64,000 nt of DNA from 66-474 sp044464225 (GTDB lineage Bacteria > Pseudomonadota > Gammaproteobacteria > Xanthomonadales > Rhodanobacteraceae): assembly GCA_044464225.1 (NCBI GenBank), contig JBIQLN010000001.1:124001-188000 (forward strand). Direction: 5' to 3'. A program made the translations under genes and the position numbers. The notes below the pieces were generated by a model. That model made no database searches. It saw nothing but the letters and a program-made list of their open reading frames with translations, and was not told where the DNA came from. Positions 1-10,942 of the stretch are shown in pieces (the stretch's first letter is position 1; the number at the start of each line of letters is the position of its first letter).

Positions 1-1
1 G

Positions 2-2137
<2,136 letters not shown>

Positions 2138-2149
2138 AGGAGCAAGCGC

Positions 2150-3613
2150 ATGGGCAAGATCACGGGCTTCCTGGAATTCGAACGCGAACCGGAAATTCTG
2201 GAAGCGCCCGCAGTACGCAAACGCCACTGGCGCGAGTTCGTGCGCGGACTCGACGACGAGCCTGCCCGCAGGCAGGCCGCGCGCTGCATGGATTGCGGCA
2301 TTCCGTTCTGCCATCACGGCTGCCCCGTCCACAATGTCATTCCGGATTTCAACGATCTCGTGTACCGGCAGGACTGGCAACGCGCGCTGGACGTGCTGCA
2401 TGCCACCAACAATTTTCCCGAGTTCACCGGACGCATCTGCCCCGCGCCTTGCGAGGCCGCCTGCACCTTGAACATCGCCGGCGAGCCGGTGGGCATCAAG
2501 TCGATCGAACACAAGATCATCGATCGCGGCTGGGAAGAAGGCTGGGTGGTGCCACGGCCGCCCGCGCGCAGGACCGGCAAGCGCGTGGCGATCGTGGGCA
2601 GCGGTCCCGCGGGACTCGCCGCCGCGCAACAGCTCGCGCGCGCCGGCCACGACGTCACCGTGTTCGAGAAGAACGATCGCGTGGGCGGCCTGCTGCGTTA
2701 CGGCATTCCCGATTTCAAGTTGGAAAAACGGCTGATCGATCGTCGCATCGAACAGATGCACGGCGAAGGTGTGGTGTTCCGCACCGGCGTGTACGTTGGT
2801 GCTGCCGCCGACGTCGCCGGCGGCGGCCAGCGTGGAAGCGTCGCCCCCGCCGAACTCGAACGGGAGTTCGACGCGGTGGTGATGGCGGGCGGCGCGGAAA
2901 CGCCGCGCGACCTGCCGGTACCCGGCCGCGAACTTGCCGGCGTCCATTTCGCGATGGAATTCCTGCCGCAGCAGAACCGCGTCAATGCCGGTGACGCGAT
3001 CGACGGGCAAATCGTGGCAACCGCCAAGCATGTCGTGGTGATCGGCGGCGGCGACACCGGCTCCGATTGCGTGGGCACGTCGAACCGGCAGGGCGCGGCC
3101 TCCGTCACCCAGTTCGAGTTGCTGCCGCAACCGCCGCGACAGGAAAACAAGCCGCTCACGTGGCCGTACTGGCCGCTGAAACTGCGCACGTCCAGTTCGC
3201 ACGAGGAAGGCTGCGGGCGCGACTGGTCGGTCGCCACCAGGCGCTTCAATGGGGACGGGCAAGGCCGTGTCGCGAGCCTCACCGCGGTGCGCTTGCAGTG
3301 GAAGGGCCGCGAGATGACGGAAATCGCCGGCAGCGAATTCGAGGTCCGCGCGGACCTGGTGCTGCTGGCGATGGGCTTCGTGTCGCCGGTGCAGAAGGTG
3401 CTCGACGCGTTCGGCGTGGAACGCGACGCGCGCGGCAACGCGAAAGCGGCGACCGATGGCGCTGCCGGCTACCGCACCAGTGTCGACAAGGTGTTCGCTG
3501 CCGGCGACATGCGCCGCGGCCAGTCGCTGGTCGTATGGGCGATCCGCGAAGGCCGTCAATGCGCGCGCGCGGTCGATGAATACCTGATGGGCCGCAGCGA
3601 CCTGGCGCGGTAA
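2150..3613 (+). CDS. gltD: Glutamate synthase small (beta) subunit
   Basis: A 487-residue flavoprotein that passes electrons from NADPH to the GltB iron-sulfur clusters. The N-terminal cysteine-rich region (CMDCGIPFCHHGCP, CPAPCEAAC) supplies the 4Fe-4S ligands. It is followed by an FAD dinucleotide fold (VGSGPAGLAAAQQLARAG), an NADPH fold (VIGGGDTGSDCVGTS) and the C-terminal FAD motif with VFAAGDMRRGQSLVVWA. An AAGGAG ribosome binding site seven bases before the ATG overlaps the end of gltB, which supports the start. Length and motifs are normal for the family. Confidence 0.97.
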   Translation: MGKITGFLEFEREPEILEAPAVRKRHWREFVRGLDDEPARRQAARCMDCGIPFCHHGCPVHNVIPDFNDLVYRQDWQRALDVLHATNNFPEFTGRICPAPCEAACTLNIAGEPVGIKSIEHKIIDRGWEEGWVVPRPPARRTGKRVAIVGSGPAGLAAAQQLARAGHDVTVFEKNDRVGGLLRYGIPDFKLEKRLIDRRIEQMHGEGVVFRTGVYVGAAADVAGGGQRGSVAPAELEREFDAVVMAGGAETPRDLPVPGRELAGVHFAMEFLPQQNRVNAGDAIDGQIVATAKHVVVIGGGDTGSDCVGTSNRQGAASVTQFELLPQPPRQENKPLTWPYWPLKLRTSSSHEEGCGRDWSVATRRFNGDGQGRVASLTAVRLQWKGREMTEIAGSEFEVRADLVLLAMGFVSPVQKVLDAFGVERDARGNAKAATDGAAGYRTSVDKVFAAGDMRRGQSLVVWAIREGRQCARAVDEYLMGRSDLAR

Positions 3614-3617
3614 CCGC

Positions 3618-3641
3618 GGCGCCAGGGTTCAACCCGGCGCC
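3618..3641. terminator. Possible stem between gltD and the LysR gene
   Basis: GGCGCC and AGGGTT pair with AACCC and GGCGCC across one base, giving a short GC-rich stem in the gap between two convergent genes. There is no T-run on either side, so it is at best a weak or factor-dependent bidirectional stop. The right arm overlaps the 3' end of the LysR gene. Confidence 0.3.
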
Positions 3642-4540
3642 AATCGCCTGGCCAGGAAATCGATCAGCGCCCGCAGCGCCGGATCGCGGTCGGCGCCAGG
3701 CAGCCACAGCAGGTGCACGTCGAATACCGGCAATTTCCAGTCCGGGAACAACTCGACCAGCCGCCCGTCGGCAACCATCGGGTCGGCCATGTAGTCGCCC
3801 TGCAAACCGATGCCGACGCCGGCCGATATCGCATCGCGGATCGCCTGTGCGTCGTTGCTGCTCAACACCGGGTCGATCCGCACGGCGCGCCGTCGACGCC
3901 CGCGGGTGAACGACCACAAGGTGCCACGGCGATATCCGCTGAAGGTGATGCAGCGGTGCGCCTTGAGGTCGGCGGGATCGCGCAACGGCGGAGCCGAGGC
4001 CAGGTAATCCGGCGAGGCACAGGGGAAAACGCGCATCCGTCCGATCCGGTGCGCCACCAGTTGCACGTCCGCCAAACGCCCCACGCGCACCGCCAGCTCC
4101 ACCTTGCCCGCCACCATGTCGACCCAGGTGTCGTCGTACACCGCCTCGATGCGCAGGTCGGGATGCTTGCGCATGAACGCCGCGAGCAACGGAGCCACGC
4201 GGTAGCGCCCGAAGCTGGCCGGCAGATGCACACGCAGACGGCCGGCCAACCCGCCGTCCGGCGGACGCAGGTCCGCCGCGAGCTCCGTCATCACCGCTTC
4301 CATGCGCTGCCACTGCGCCAGCAGCTGTTCGCCGCGCGCGGTCACCGCCATCCGGCGCGTGGTGCGCAGGAACAGCCGTGCACCGACGGCATCCTCCAGG
4401 GCCGCGATGCGCCGGCTCAACACGGACGCCGTGCATCCCACCTCCAGCGCCGCCCGCGAGAAGTTGAGCTGCCGCGCCGCCGCCGCGAAGGCACGCAGCT
4501 CGCGCAGTCGGGTGGGGGTGAGATCGAACGATCGATTCAT
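3629..4540 (-). CDS. LysR-family transcriptional regulator
   Basis: A 303-residue LysR-type regulator when read from the ATG at 4540. An upstream in-frame start at 4579 would add 13 residues and overlap a palindrome, so I prefer 4540. The N-terminal winged helix-turn-helix covers about residues 5-65 (LRAFAAAARQLNFSRAALE, SRRIAALEDAVGARLF), followed by the substrate-binding-like effector domain. It is transcribed away from an MDR oxidoreductase and a lactonase-like gene, the classical arrangement in which a LysR protein controls its divergent neighbour. The inducer cannot be told from sequence. Confidence 0.9.
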   Translation of the reverse strand: MNRSFDLTPTRLRELRAFAAAARQLNFSRAALEVGCTASVLSRRIAALEDAVGARLFLRTTRRMAVTARGEQLLAQWQRMEAVMTELAADLRPPDGGLAGRLRVHLPASFGRYRVAPLLAAFMRKHPDLRIEAVYDDTWVDMVAGKVELAVRVGRLADVQLVAHRIGRMRVFPCASPDYLASAPPLRDPADLKAHRCITFSGYRRGTLWSFTRGRRRRAVRIDPVLSSNDAQAIRDAISAGVGIGLQGDYMADPMVADGRLVELFPDWKLPVFDVHLLWLPGADRDPALRALIDFLARRLAPG

Positions 4541-4574
4541 TGAACGAACAAAAGAAATACGATTTATGCTGATT

Positions 4575-4590
4575 ATCACACGACCGTGAT
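4575..4590. promoter_or_regulatory. Candidate LysR operator palindrome
   Basis: ATCAC-N6-GTGAT, a perfect 5+5 dyad, sits in the short divergent gap between the LysR gene (ATG at 4540) and the oxidoreductase (ATG at 4630). Position and dyad shape suit an autoregulatory LysR site, but its spacing is not the textbook T-N11-A, so this is an inference. Confidence 0.4.
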
Positions 4591-4629
4591 TGCCGGATCA
4601 TGCCGGGATTCCCGACACGGAGTTTCGTC

Positions 4630-5640
4630 ATGCGCGCCATCCGGCTTTCCGCCTTCGACCTGGACCACCTGCAACATGTCGACCTGCCCGCCCCACGCCC
4701 GGCCCCGAACGAGGTACTGGTCGCGATGGAGGCCGCCTCGCTCAATTTCCGCGACTCCATGGTGGTGAACGGCGAGCTCTATCGCGACGTGCCGCTCCCG
4801 TTGGTGCCGGTGTCCGACGGCGCCGGCACGGTGGTCGAGGTCGGCGATGCCGTCACCCGCTTCAAACCCGGTGACCACGTCACCACGTTCTACAAGTCGC
4901 GCTGGATCGCCGGCGCGATGCGGCCGGAATGGGAAGGCGCCGAAATCGGCGCCCCCGAGCCGGGCGTGATGCGCGAACTGGCCTGCTTCGACCAGTACTC
5001 GCTGGCGCGTGCACCGTCGCACCTCTCCAGCGTGCAGGCGGCCACGCTGCCGATTGCCGCGCTAACCGCCTGGCAGGTGCTGGAACAAGCCCACGTCACC
5101 ACCGGCCAGACCGTACTCCTGCTCGGCACCGGCGGCGTTTCCCTGTTCGCATTGCAATTCGCCAAATTGCGCGGCGCGCGGGCGATCCTGCTGTCGTCCA
5201 GCGATGAAAAACTGGCGCGCGCAAAATCGCTGGGCGCCGATGTCGGCATCAACTACAGGCAGCATCCCGAATGGGGCCCGCTGGTGCGCGAAGCCAGCGG
5301 CGGCGTGGGCGTGGACGCGGTGATCGAAACCATCGGCGCCGCCACCCTGGCGCAATCGCTGGACGCGGTGCGCATGCACGGCTTCATCGGCGTGCTCGGC
5401 TGGATCGGCGGGATGGACGCTCCGCTGTCCCTGTCCAGGATGGTGTTGAAACGCATACGCGTGCAGGGGATTTCGGTCGCGCCGCTGGAAGCGCACGAAC
5501 GCATGGTCGCGGCCATCGAAGCCACGGGACTGGAACCGCCGATCGACCACGTATACGGCTTCGGACAATTGCGGGAAGCCTTCGAACGCATGGCCGCCGG
5601 CCGCCATTTCGGCAAACTCGCGATCGATTTCAGCCGGTGA
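4630..5640 (+). CDS. Zinc-type alcohol dehydrogenase-like / quinone oxidoreductase (MDR superfamily)
   Basis: A 336-residue medium-chain dehydrogenase/reductase. The N-terminal GroES-like part carries NFRDSMVVNGEL and VSDGAGTVVEVG, and the Rossmann part has LLLGTGGVSLFALQFAKLRGA for NAD(P)H. Cysteine ligands typical of the catalytic zinc are not apparent, which favours the zinc-independent quinone-reductase branch. A GGAG seven bases before the ATG at 4630 fixes the start; an in-frame ATG at 4600 has no such site. The next gene begins 11 bases after the stop, suggesting co-transcription, and the divergent LysR gene is the likely regulator. Substrate unknown. Confidence 0.88.
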   Translation: MRAIRLSAFDLDHLQHVDLPAPRPAPNEVLVAMEAASLNFRDSMVVNGELYRDVPLPLVPVSDGAGTVVEVGDAVTRFKPGDHVTTFYKSRWIAGAMRPEWEGAEIGAPEPGVMRELACFDQYSLARAPSHLSSVQAATLPIAALTAWQVLEQAHVTTGQTVLLLGTGGVSLFALQFAKLRGARAILLSSSDEKLARAKSLGADVGINYRQHPEWGPLVREASGGVGVDAVIETIGAATLAQSLDAVRMHGFIGVLGWIGGMDAPLSLSRMVLKRIRVQGISVAPLEAHERMVAAIEATGLEPPIDHVYGFGQLREAFERMAAGRHFGKLAIDFSR

Positions 5641-5651
5641 GGCATCTTTCC

Positions 5652-6515
5652 ATGCGCTTCCTTCATGGCTTGCGCCGCGCCGCCTGCGGCCTGCTGCTCT
5701 GCCTCCCGTTCGCATCCGCCGCGTCCGCCCACGGCGTCGGCGCCACCGTCGACATCCGCATGTATGTGCTCGATTGTGGTCACCTGGCCTTCCAGGACAT
5801 GGGGATGTTCGACGACAGCGGCGCATCGGACGGCAAGCCGGGCGCGATGTCGGCACCGTGTTTCCTGATCGTGCATCCCGGGGGCATCCTGCTGTGGGAC
5901 ACCGGGCTTGGCGATGCGATCGCGGACCACCCCGATGGCGTCGAACTGGCACCGGGCATCCGCGCCACGGTGCCGGTGAAACTGGTCGATCAACTCGCGA
6001 GGCTGGGCCTGAAACCCGCCGACATCGACTATCTGGCGTTCTCGCACTGGCACGAGGACCACACCGGCAACGCCAACCTGTTCGGCAAGGCCACCTGGAT
6101 CCTGCAGCGCAAGGAGCTGGCCGCGGCGACCGGCCACACGCCGCCGCCCTTCGAACCGCTGGCGCTGGTGTCCGTCTGGCGCACCGCGAAGCGGCGCATC
6201 ATCGACGGCAATGCGGACGTGTTCGGCGACGGCACGGTACGCCTGCTGCTGATGCCCGGCCACACACCCGGCCATCAGGTGCTGGAAATCCGCTTGCCAC
6301 ACGCGGGCACGGTGCTTCTGAGCGGCGACCTGTACCACTCGCGCGAAAACCGCCGCTTCCGCCGGGTGCCGCGCATCAACACCAGCCGCGTGGCCACGCT
6401 CGCCTCGATGGATCGCTTCGAAACGATCGCCGCCCGCGACCACGCACGCGTGGTGATCCAGCATGATCCGCGCGACATCGCACTGCTGCCGCGATTCCCG
6501 GACTACCTGCACTGA
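5652..6515 (+). CDS. Exported metallo-beta-lactamase-fold hydrolase, N-acyl-homoserine lactonase-like
   Basis: A 287-residue protein with a clear signal peptide (about residues 1-26, ending ASAASA before HGVGA) and the metallo-beta-lactamase HxHxDH signature in SHWHEDHTGN. Further metal ligands are MPGHTPGHQ and LSGDLYH. Spacing and the segment FLIVHPGGILLWDTGLGD resemble the AttM/AiiA lactonase branch, whose members open the lactone ring of acyl-homoserine lactones. Here the enzyme would act in the periplasm. The frame is open far upstream, but the signal peptide and the 11-base gap after the oxidoreductase support the ATG at 5652. Substrate specificity is unproven. Confidence 0.82.
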   Translation: MRFLHGLRRAACGLLLCLPFASAASAHGVGATVDIRMYVLDCGHLAFQDMGMFDDSGASDGKPGAMSAPCFLIVHPGGILLWDTGLGDAIADHPDGVELAPGIRATVPVKLVDQLARLGLKPADIDYLAFSHWHEDHTGNANLFGKATWILQRKELAAATGHTPPPFEPLALVSVWRTAKRRIIDGNADVFGDGTVRLLLMPGHTPGHQVLEIRLPHAGTVLLSGDLYHSRENRRFRRVPRINTSRVATLASMDRFETIAARDHARVVIQHDPRDIALLPRFPDYLH

Positions 6516-6528
6516 ACGGAACGGCGAG

Positions 6529-7785
6529 TCAACCAGCCGCACGCAAGCGCATGCGCAGGTCCTCGCCCACCCGCCGCTGGTCCAGCAGGCGCAGCGGCCG
6601 GCGGCCGGTCATGCCGGCCAATCCAGGCAATCGCAACAAGGGCCGCGCCGTATCGCCCAGCACCGTGGGTGCAACGTACAGCAGCAGTTCGTCGACGAGT
6701 CCCCGTTGGAACAGCGCGCCACACAGGGTCGGTCCGGCTTCGACCTGCAATTCGTTGACCCCGCGGGCGGCGAGCAACCGCAACGCCGCGTCGAGGTCGA
6801 TGCGACGCTTTGCATCACATGGGACCGCCGCCAATTCGACTTGCGCGTAGCGCGCATCGGAGGGATGCGCGCCCGGCGCATGCAACACTAGGGTTGGCGC
6901 ACTGGCATCGAGCAGATGCGCCCCGGGCTGGAGCGCGTCGAGACGCGCATCCAGCACCACGCGCAATGGAGGGATGAAGCTTCTCCCGTCTCCCGCCGGG
7001 GGGAGGCGGCCGCAGGCCGGGCGCGAACCGCTCCCCGAAGGGGCGGGTGAGGGTTCGGCCAGTATCGAGCGATGGGACCCCTGCGTACCCTCACCCCTAC
7101 CCCTCTCCCGCGGGGAGAGGGGTTCCACGTCCGCCAACCGCACCGTGAGACGCGGATCGTCCGCGCGCGCGGTGCCGGCACCGGTCAGGATCGCCGAACT
7201 GTGCGCGCGCCAGCGCTGCACGTCGGCGCGCGCGGCGTCGCCCGTGATCCATTTCGATTCGCCGTCGGCCAACGCGGTGCGGCCATCCAGGCTCATCGCA
7301 AGTTTCACGCGCACCCATGGCCGCCCGCGTTCGAAGCGCGAGAAAAACCCGCTATTCAGTTCGCGCGCGGCGTCGCGCATCAGTCCGGCTTCGACAACGA
7401 CCCCGGCTTTGCGCAGGCGCCGGATTCCCGCCCCGGCCACTTTCGGATTGGGGTCTTCGGACGCGAACACCACGCGCGCGATGCCGGCTTCGATCAGCGC
7501 GTCCGCGCATGGCGGCGTGCGGCCGTGATGCGAACAGGGCTCCAGCGTCACGTAGGCGCTTGCGCCGCGTGCACGTTCGCCCGCGCCGCGCAACGCGAAC
7601 ACTTCCGCATGCGGTTCGCCGGCCCACTGGTGCCAGCCCTCGCCGACGATTTCATCGCCGTGTGCAATCACGCAGCCCACCCGCGGGTTCGGCTGTGTCG
7701 TGAAAAGGCCGTGCTCGGCAAGGCGCAGCGCGCGCGCCATCATCGCGTGATCGATGGCCGAGAAGTCCGGGCCCGGCTGCGGCAT
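6529..7785 (-). CDS. ribD: Bifunctional riboflavin biosynthesis deaminase/reductase RibD with in-frame repeat insertion
   Basis: A 418-residue RibD. The N-terminal deaminase has the zinc ligands H59 (PHAEVFALR), C84 and C93 (PCSHHGRTPPC). The C-terminal reductase has KLAMSLDGRTAL and ILTGAGTARADDPRLTVR. It converts the pyrimidine product of GTP cyclohydrolase II in two steps of riboflavin synthesis. Residues about 221-271 (LSPRERGRGEG onward) are foreign to the family and are encoded by a palindromic repeat lying between the strands LTVRLADV and PLRVVLDARL. The ATG at 7785 overlaps the nrdR stop as TGATG, so translation is probably coupled. The usual length is about 360-370. Confidence 0.95.
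   Translation of the reverse strand: MPQPGPDFSAIDHAMMARALRLAEHGLFTTQPNPRVGCVIAHGDEIVGEGWHQWAGEPHAEVFALRGAGERARGASAYVTLEPCSHHGRTPPCADALIEAGIARVVFASEDPNPKVAGAGIRRLRKAGVVVEAGLMRDAARELNSGFFSRFERGRPWVRVKLAMSLDGRTALADGESKWITGDAARADVQRWRAHSSAILTGAGTARADDPRLTVRLADVEPLSPRERGRGEGTQGSHRSILAEPSPAPSGSGSRPACGRLPPAGDGRSFIPPLRVVLDARLDALQPGAHLLDASAPTLVLHAPGAHPSDARYAQVELAAVPCDAKRRIDLDAALRLLAARGVNELQVEAGPTLCGALFQRGLVDELLLYVAPTVLGDTARPLLRLPGLAGMTGRRPLRLLDQRRVGEDLRMRLRAAG
6970..7123. repeat. REP-like palindromic element inside ribD
   Basis: About 154 bases, roughly 51 codons. One stem is formed by the complementary arms CCCCTCTCCCG and CGGGGAGAGGGG (7099-7122); the other half (about 6980-7055) has TCTCCCGCCGGGGGGAGGCGG and a GGCCGCAGGCC core, linked by GTGAGGGTTCGGCC. 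The same CTCACCC...CTCTCCC-GGGAGAGG unit recurs at 58705-58750 and several times at 59110-59413. The element keeps the ribD frame open. Confidence 0.85.
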
Positions 7786-8318
7786 CAAGGCTTCTTCTTG
7801 TCGGTCGGTTTTCCGAACGGCACCACCGCGCCGCCGATCAATGGCAACTGGCCTTCACTCGCGGGGAATTCGTGTTCCAGCCGATCGAGTTCCTCGCGGA
7901 AATCGGCGACGTCCTCGAACGAACGATACACCGACGCATAGCGCACGTAGCCGACATGGTCGAGCTTGCGCAGTTCCGCCATCACCAGTTCGCCGATCCG
8001 GCGCGACGGCAATTCGCGTTCGGTGGAAACACGCAACTGCCGCACCACCGCGCGCACCGCCGCCTCGATGCGATCCTCGGTCACCGGCCGCTTGTGCAGC
8101 GCGCGATCGAACCCCATGCGCAGCTTGCGCGCATCGAAGGCCTCGCGCCGGCCGTCGCCCTTGATGATCGCGGGCAGCTTCAGCTCCACCGTTTCCACCG
8201 TCGAGAACCGTTCGCCGCACGACGGGCACTCGCGGCGCCGGCGGATGGTCGAGCCTTCCTCCGAAACGCGCGAATCGATCACGCGGGTGTCGATGTTCTG
8301 GCAGAACGGGCAATGCAT
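7785..8318 (-). CDS. nrdR: Transcriptional repressor NrdR of ribonucleotide reductase genes
   Basis: A 177-residue protein starting MHCPFCQN. Four cysteines (C3, C6, C31, C34) form the N-terminal zinc ribbon, with the conserved stretch DSRVSEEGSTIRRRREC. An ATP-cone domain follows (about residues 50-140; VRYASVYRSFEDVADF). NrdR binds nucleotides and represses nrd operons in the cytoplasm. It sits between glyA and ribD, all on the minus strand, and its stop overlaps the ribD start, matching the glyA-nrdR-ribD order common in Proteobacteria. Confidence 0.97.
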   Translation of the reverse strand: MHCPFCQNIDTRVIDSRVSEEGSTIRRRRECPSCGERFSTVETVELKLPAIIKGDGRREAFDARKLRMGFDRALHKRPVTEDRIEAAVRAVVRQLRVSTERELPSRRIGELVMAELRKLDHVGYVRYASVYRSFEDVADFREELDRLEHEFPASEGQLPLIGGAVVPFGKPTDKKKP

Positions 8319-8470
8319 GGAATCAGGATTGGGCGCGCTGGTGATGGTTCCAGTCGGTAGCCGTGTTTGCGGAAACCGGGAGCGAAGTCGATTCTTGCGG
8401 AGATTCTAGTGCAGCGCCCGGCCGCTACCCACCCATTCCCTTGCCCGTCATGCACCCTCGCCCCTGATTC

Positions 8471-9739
8471 CTAGCCGTACACCGGAAACTTCGCGCACTG
8501 CGCATTCACCAGCGCGCGCACGTTTTCGATCACCTTTTCGTCGTTCGGCGCATCCAGGACATCCGCGACCCAGCCGGCGAGTTCGACGCAGTCGGCTTCC
8601 TTGTAGCCGCGGGTCGTGACGGCAGGCGTGCCGATGCGCAGGCCCGAGGTCACGAACGGCTTCTGCGGATCGTTGGGCACCGCGTTCTTGTTGACCGTGA
8701 TATGCGCCTTGCCCAGCGCAGCCTCCGCGTCCTTGCCGGTGATGGGTTTTCCGATCAGGTCCACCAGGAACAGGTGGTCCTCGGTGCCGCCGGAGACGAT
8801 CTTGTAGCCGCGGTCGATCAGGGTTTTCGCCATCGCCTTCGCGTTCTTCACCACTTGTTTTTGGTATTCCTTGAACGAAGGCTCCAGCGCTTCCTTGAAG
8901 GCCACCGCCTTGGCCGCGATCACGTGCATCAGCGGGCCGCCCTGCAAGCCGGGGAACACGATCGACTGCAGTTTCTTGACGATGTCCTCGGCGTGCTCGC
9001 CCATCGCCGCATTCTTCGCGACGATCAGGCCGCCGCGCGGGCCGCGCAGGGTCTTGTGGGTCGTCGAAGTCACCACGTGCGCGTGCGGCAACGGCGACGG
9101 ATACACGCCGGCGGCGACAAGGCCGGCGACATGCGCCATGTCCACGAACAGGTAGGCGCCGACCTTGTCGGCGATCGCACGGAAGCGCGCCCAATCCATC
9201 ACCTGCGAATACGCGCTGAACCCGGCCACGATCATCTTCGGCTTGTGTTCGAGGGCGAGCTTCTCGACGGCGTCGTAATCGACCAGCCCCTCGTCGTTCA
9301 CGCCGTACTGCACGGCGTTGAAGATCTTGCCGGAAAGGTTCGGCTTGGCGCCATGGGTGAGGTGCCCGCCATGCGCCAGCGACATGCCGAGGATGGTGTC
9401 GCCCGGCTGCAGCAGCGCGAAGTACACGGCCTGGTTGGCCTGCGAGCCCGAATGCGGCTGCACGTTGGCGTAGTCGCAGTCGAAGAGTTTCTTCAAACGC
9501 TCGATCGCCAGCGCCTCGGCCACGTCCACGTACTGGCAGCCGCCGTAATAACGCTTGCCCGGGTAGCCCTCCGCGTACTTGTTGGTCAACACGCTGCCCT
9601 GCGCTTCCATCACCCGCGGGCTCGCATAGTTTTCCGACGCGATCAGCTCGACGTGGTCTTCCTGGCGCTGCTTTTCCTCCATGATTGCCTTCGCCAATTC
9701 ATCGTCGTAACCGGCAATCCGCATCTCGTGGCTGTACAT
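8471..9739 (-). CDS. glyA: Serine hydroxymethyltransferase
   Basis: A 422-residue pyridoxal-phosphate enzyme interconverting serine and glycine while charging tetrahydrofolate with a one-carbon unit. Family motifs are VELIASENYASPRVMEAQGS, NKYAEGYPGKRYYGG and the PLP-lysine segment TSTTHKTLRGPRGG. I place the start at the ATG at 9739 (MYSHEMRIAGYDDEL), which has AGAGGA six bases upstream and matches the usual N-terminus. The frame stays open to an ATG at 9772. Upstream of nrdR in the same direction with a 152-base gap. Confidence 0.97.
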   Translation of the reverse strand: MYSHEMRIAGYDDELAKAIMEEKQRQEDHVELIASENYASPRVMEAQGSVLTNKYAEGYPGKRYYGGCQYVDVAEALAIERLKKLFDCDYANVQPHSGSQANQAVYFALLQPGDTILGMSLAHGGHLTHGAKPNLSGKIFNAVQYGVNDEGLVDYDAVEKLALEHKPKMIVAGFSAYSQVMDWARFRAIADKVGAYLFVDMAHVAGLVAAGVYPSPLPHAHVVTSTTHKTLRGPRGGLIVAKNAAMGEHAEDIVKKLQSIVFPGLQGGPLMHVIAAKAVAFKEALEPSFKEYQKQVVKNAKAMAKTLIDRGYKIVSGGTEDHLFLVDLIGKPITGKDAEAALGKAHITVNKNAVPNDPQKPFVTSGLRIGTPAVTTRGYKEADCVELAGWVADVLDAPNDEKVIENVRALVNAQCAKFPVYG

Positions 9740-9820
9740 CGCGATCCTCTGGGTGGACATGGAGGGCAGCATGCGATTCTAGCCGTTTTGGCCACCCGGC
9801 GACCGGGCGCGGCGGTCCGC

Positions 9821-9826
9821 TACAAT
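9821..9826 (+). promoter_or_regulatory. Possible -10 box before the alpha/beta hydrolase gene
   Basis: TACAAT lies 28 bases before the ATG at 9854 in the gap divergent from glyA. No good -35 hexamer stands 16-18 bases upstream, so this is a weak prediction from one box only. Confidence 0.3.
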
Positions 9827-9853
9827 CGACGGTTTCGCCCGTGCGAGGCGTCA

Positions 9854-10927
9854 ATGCCATCCCGCATTCTCCGTGTTCTCGAACAGGCTTGGCTGGCCCT
9901 GGCACTGTGCCTGATTTCGTGCGCCGTGTTGGCCGACCCCGCCAGCGGCGTCGGTTTCCAGCCCATCACCATCCATGACCCGGTCAATGGCGGCACCATG
10001 CCGGGCTATGTGTTTTATCCCACGGTTCAGCCGTCGCAGGTCACATGGCTCGGGCCGTATGAATTGCATGCCACGCCCAAAGCGAAGCCCGTCCCCGGCG
10101 CCAAACCGCTGGTGGTGATCTCGCACGGCCACGGCGGTTCCGACCTCGGCCACCACGACCTCGCGGTGTATCTCGCCAGCCATGGATTCGTCGTGGCCAC
10201 GCTGCAGCATCCCAAGGACGATTTCCGCGACGACAGCGGAGACGGGCATCCGGAAGTCATGATCGGACGGCCGATCCAGGTCAAGGCCACGATCAGCATG
10301 TTGCTCGCCGATCCGCACTGGAAGGCCCTGATGGACCCGGACCGCATCGGCGTGGCGGGTTTCTCGAATGGCGGTTACACCAGCCTGCTGACTGTCGGCG
10401 CCGTACCGCAGTTCACGCGTTTCATCACCTATTGCCGGGCCCATCCGGACGACCCGGATATCTGCGGAGCCGCCCATCAGTTGCAGGCGCAGGCCGCACG
10501 GCACGGACAGACGCTCGAACAATTCATGACCTCGATGCAGAACGACCTGCACCGCTGGGGCAACACCGACGATCCACGCATCAAGGCCGCCTTCGTGATG
10601 GCGCCGCTCAGCCTGCTTTTCGACAAGGCCGGCGTCGCCTCGATCGATCGTCCGGTCTTCCTGTATTACGGACAGGCCGACCACGTGCTGAATCCAAAAT
10701 ACAACGTGCTGCACATCGCGCCATTGATCAGGACGCTGGCCGGAATCAGGATGATCCCCAAGGCAGGCCACTACGTGTTCCTGTCGCCGTGCTCGCCGCA
10801 ACTGGCCAAGGACGCGCCGGATATCTGCGTCGATCCGCCCGGCGTGGATCGCGTCGCGGTCCATCGGCAGATCGACGCGGACGCACTGGCGTTCTTCCGC
10901 AAGACGCTGGACGTTCCCGCGCACTGA
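9854..10927 (+). CDS. Exported alpha/beta-hydrolase (dienelactone hydrolase / PAF-acetylhydrolase-like)
   Basis: A 357-residue protein with a signal peptide (about residues 1-27, LALALCLISCAVLA before DPASGVG). The oxyanion region is VVISHGHGGSDLGHHDLA, the nucleophile elbow is GVAGFSNGGY (catalytic Ser), and a late acid/base pair is likely around YYGQADHVLNPK and PKAGHYVFLSPCSP. The frame is open more than a kilobase upstream, opposite glyA, but only the start at 9854 gives a signal peptide. Likely a periplasmic esterase or hydrolase of unknown substrate. Convergent with the DUF817 gene 15 bases downstream. Confidence 0.82.
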   Translation: MPSRILRVLEQAWLALALCLISCAVLADPASGVGFQPITIHDPVNGGTMPGYVFYPTVQPSQVTWLGPYELHATPKAKPVPGAKPLVVISHGHGGSDLGHHDLAVYLASHGFVVATLQHPKDDFRDDSGDGHPEVMIGRPIQVKATISMLLADPHWKALMDPDRIGVAGFSNGGYTSLLTVGAVPQFTRFITYCRAHPDDPDICGAAHQLQAQAARHGQTLEQFMTSMQNDLHRWGNTDDPRIKAAFVMAPLSLLFDKAGVASIDRPVFLYYGQADHVLNPKYNVLHIAPLIRTLAGIRMIPKAGHYVFLSPCSPQLAKDAPDICVDPPGVDRVAVHRQIDADALAFFRKTLDVPAH

Positions 10928-10942
10928 ACGGCAACGCCCGCG

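Noticed and set aside
8702..9853. Long upstream extension of the alpha/beta hydrolase frame
   Set aside because: The extension lies antisense to glyA; only the start at 9854 gives a signal peptide.
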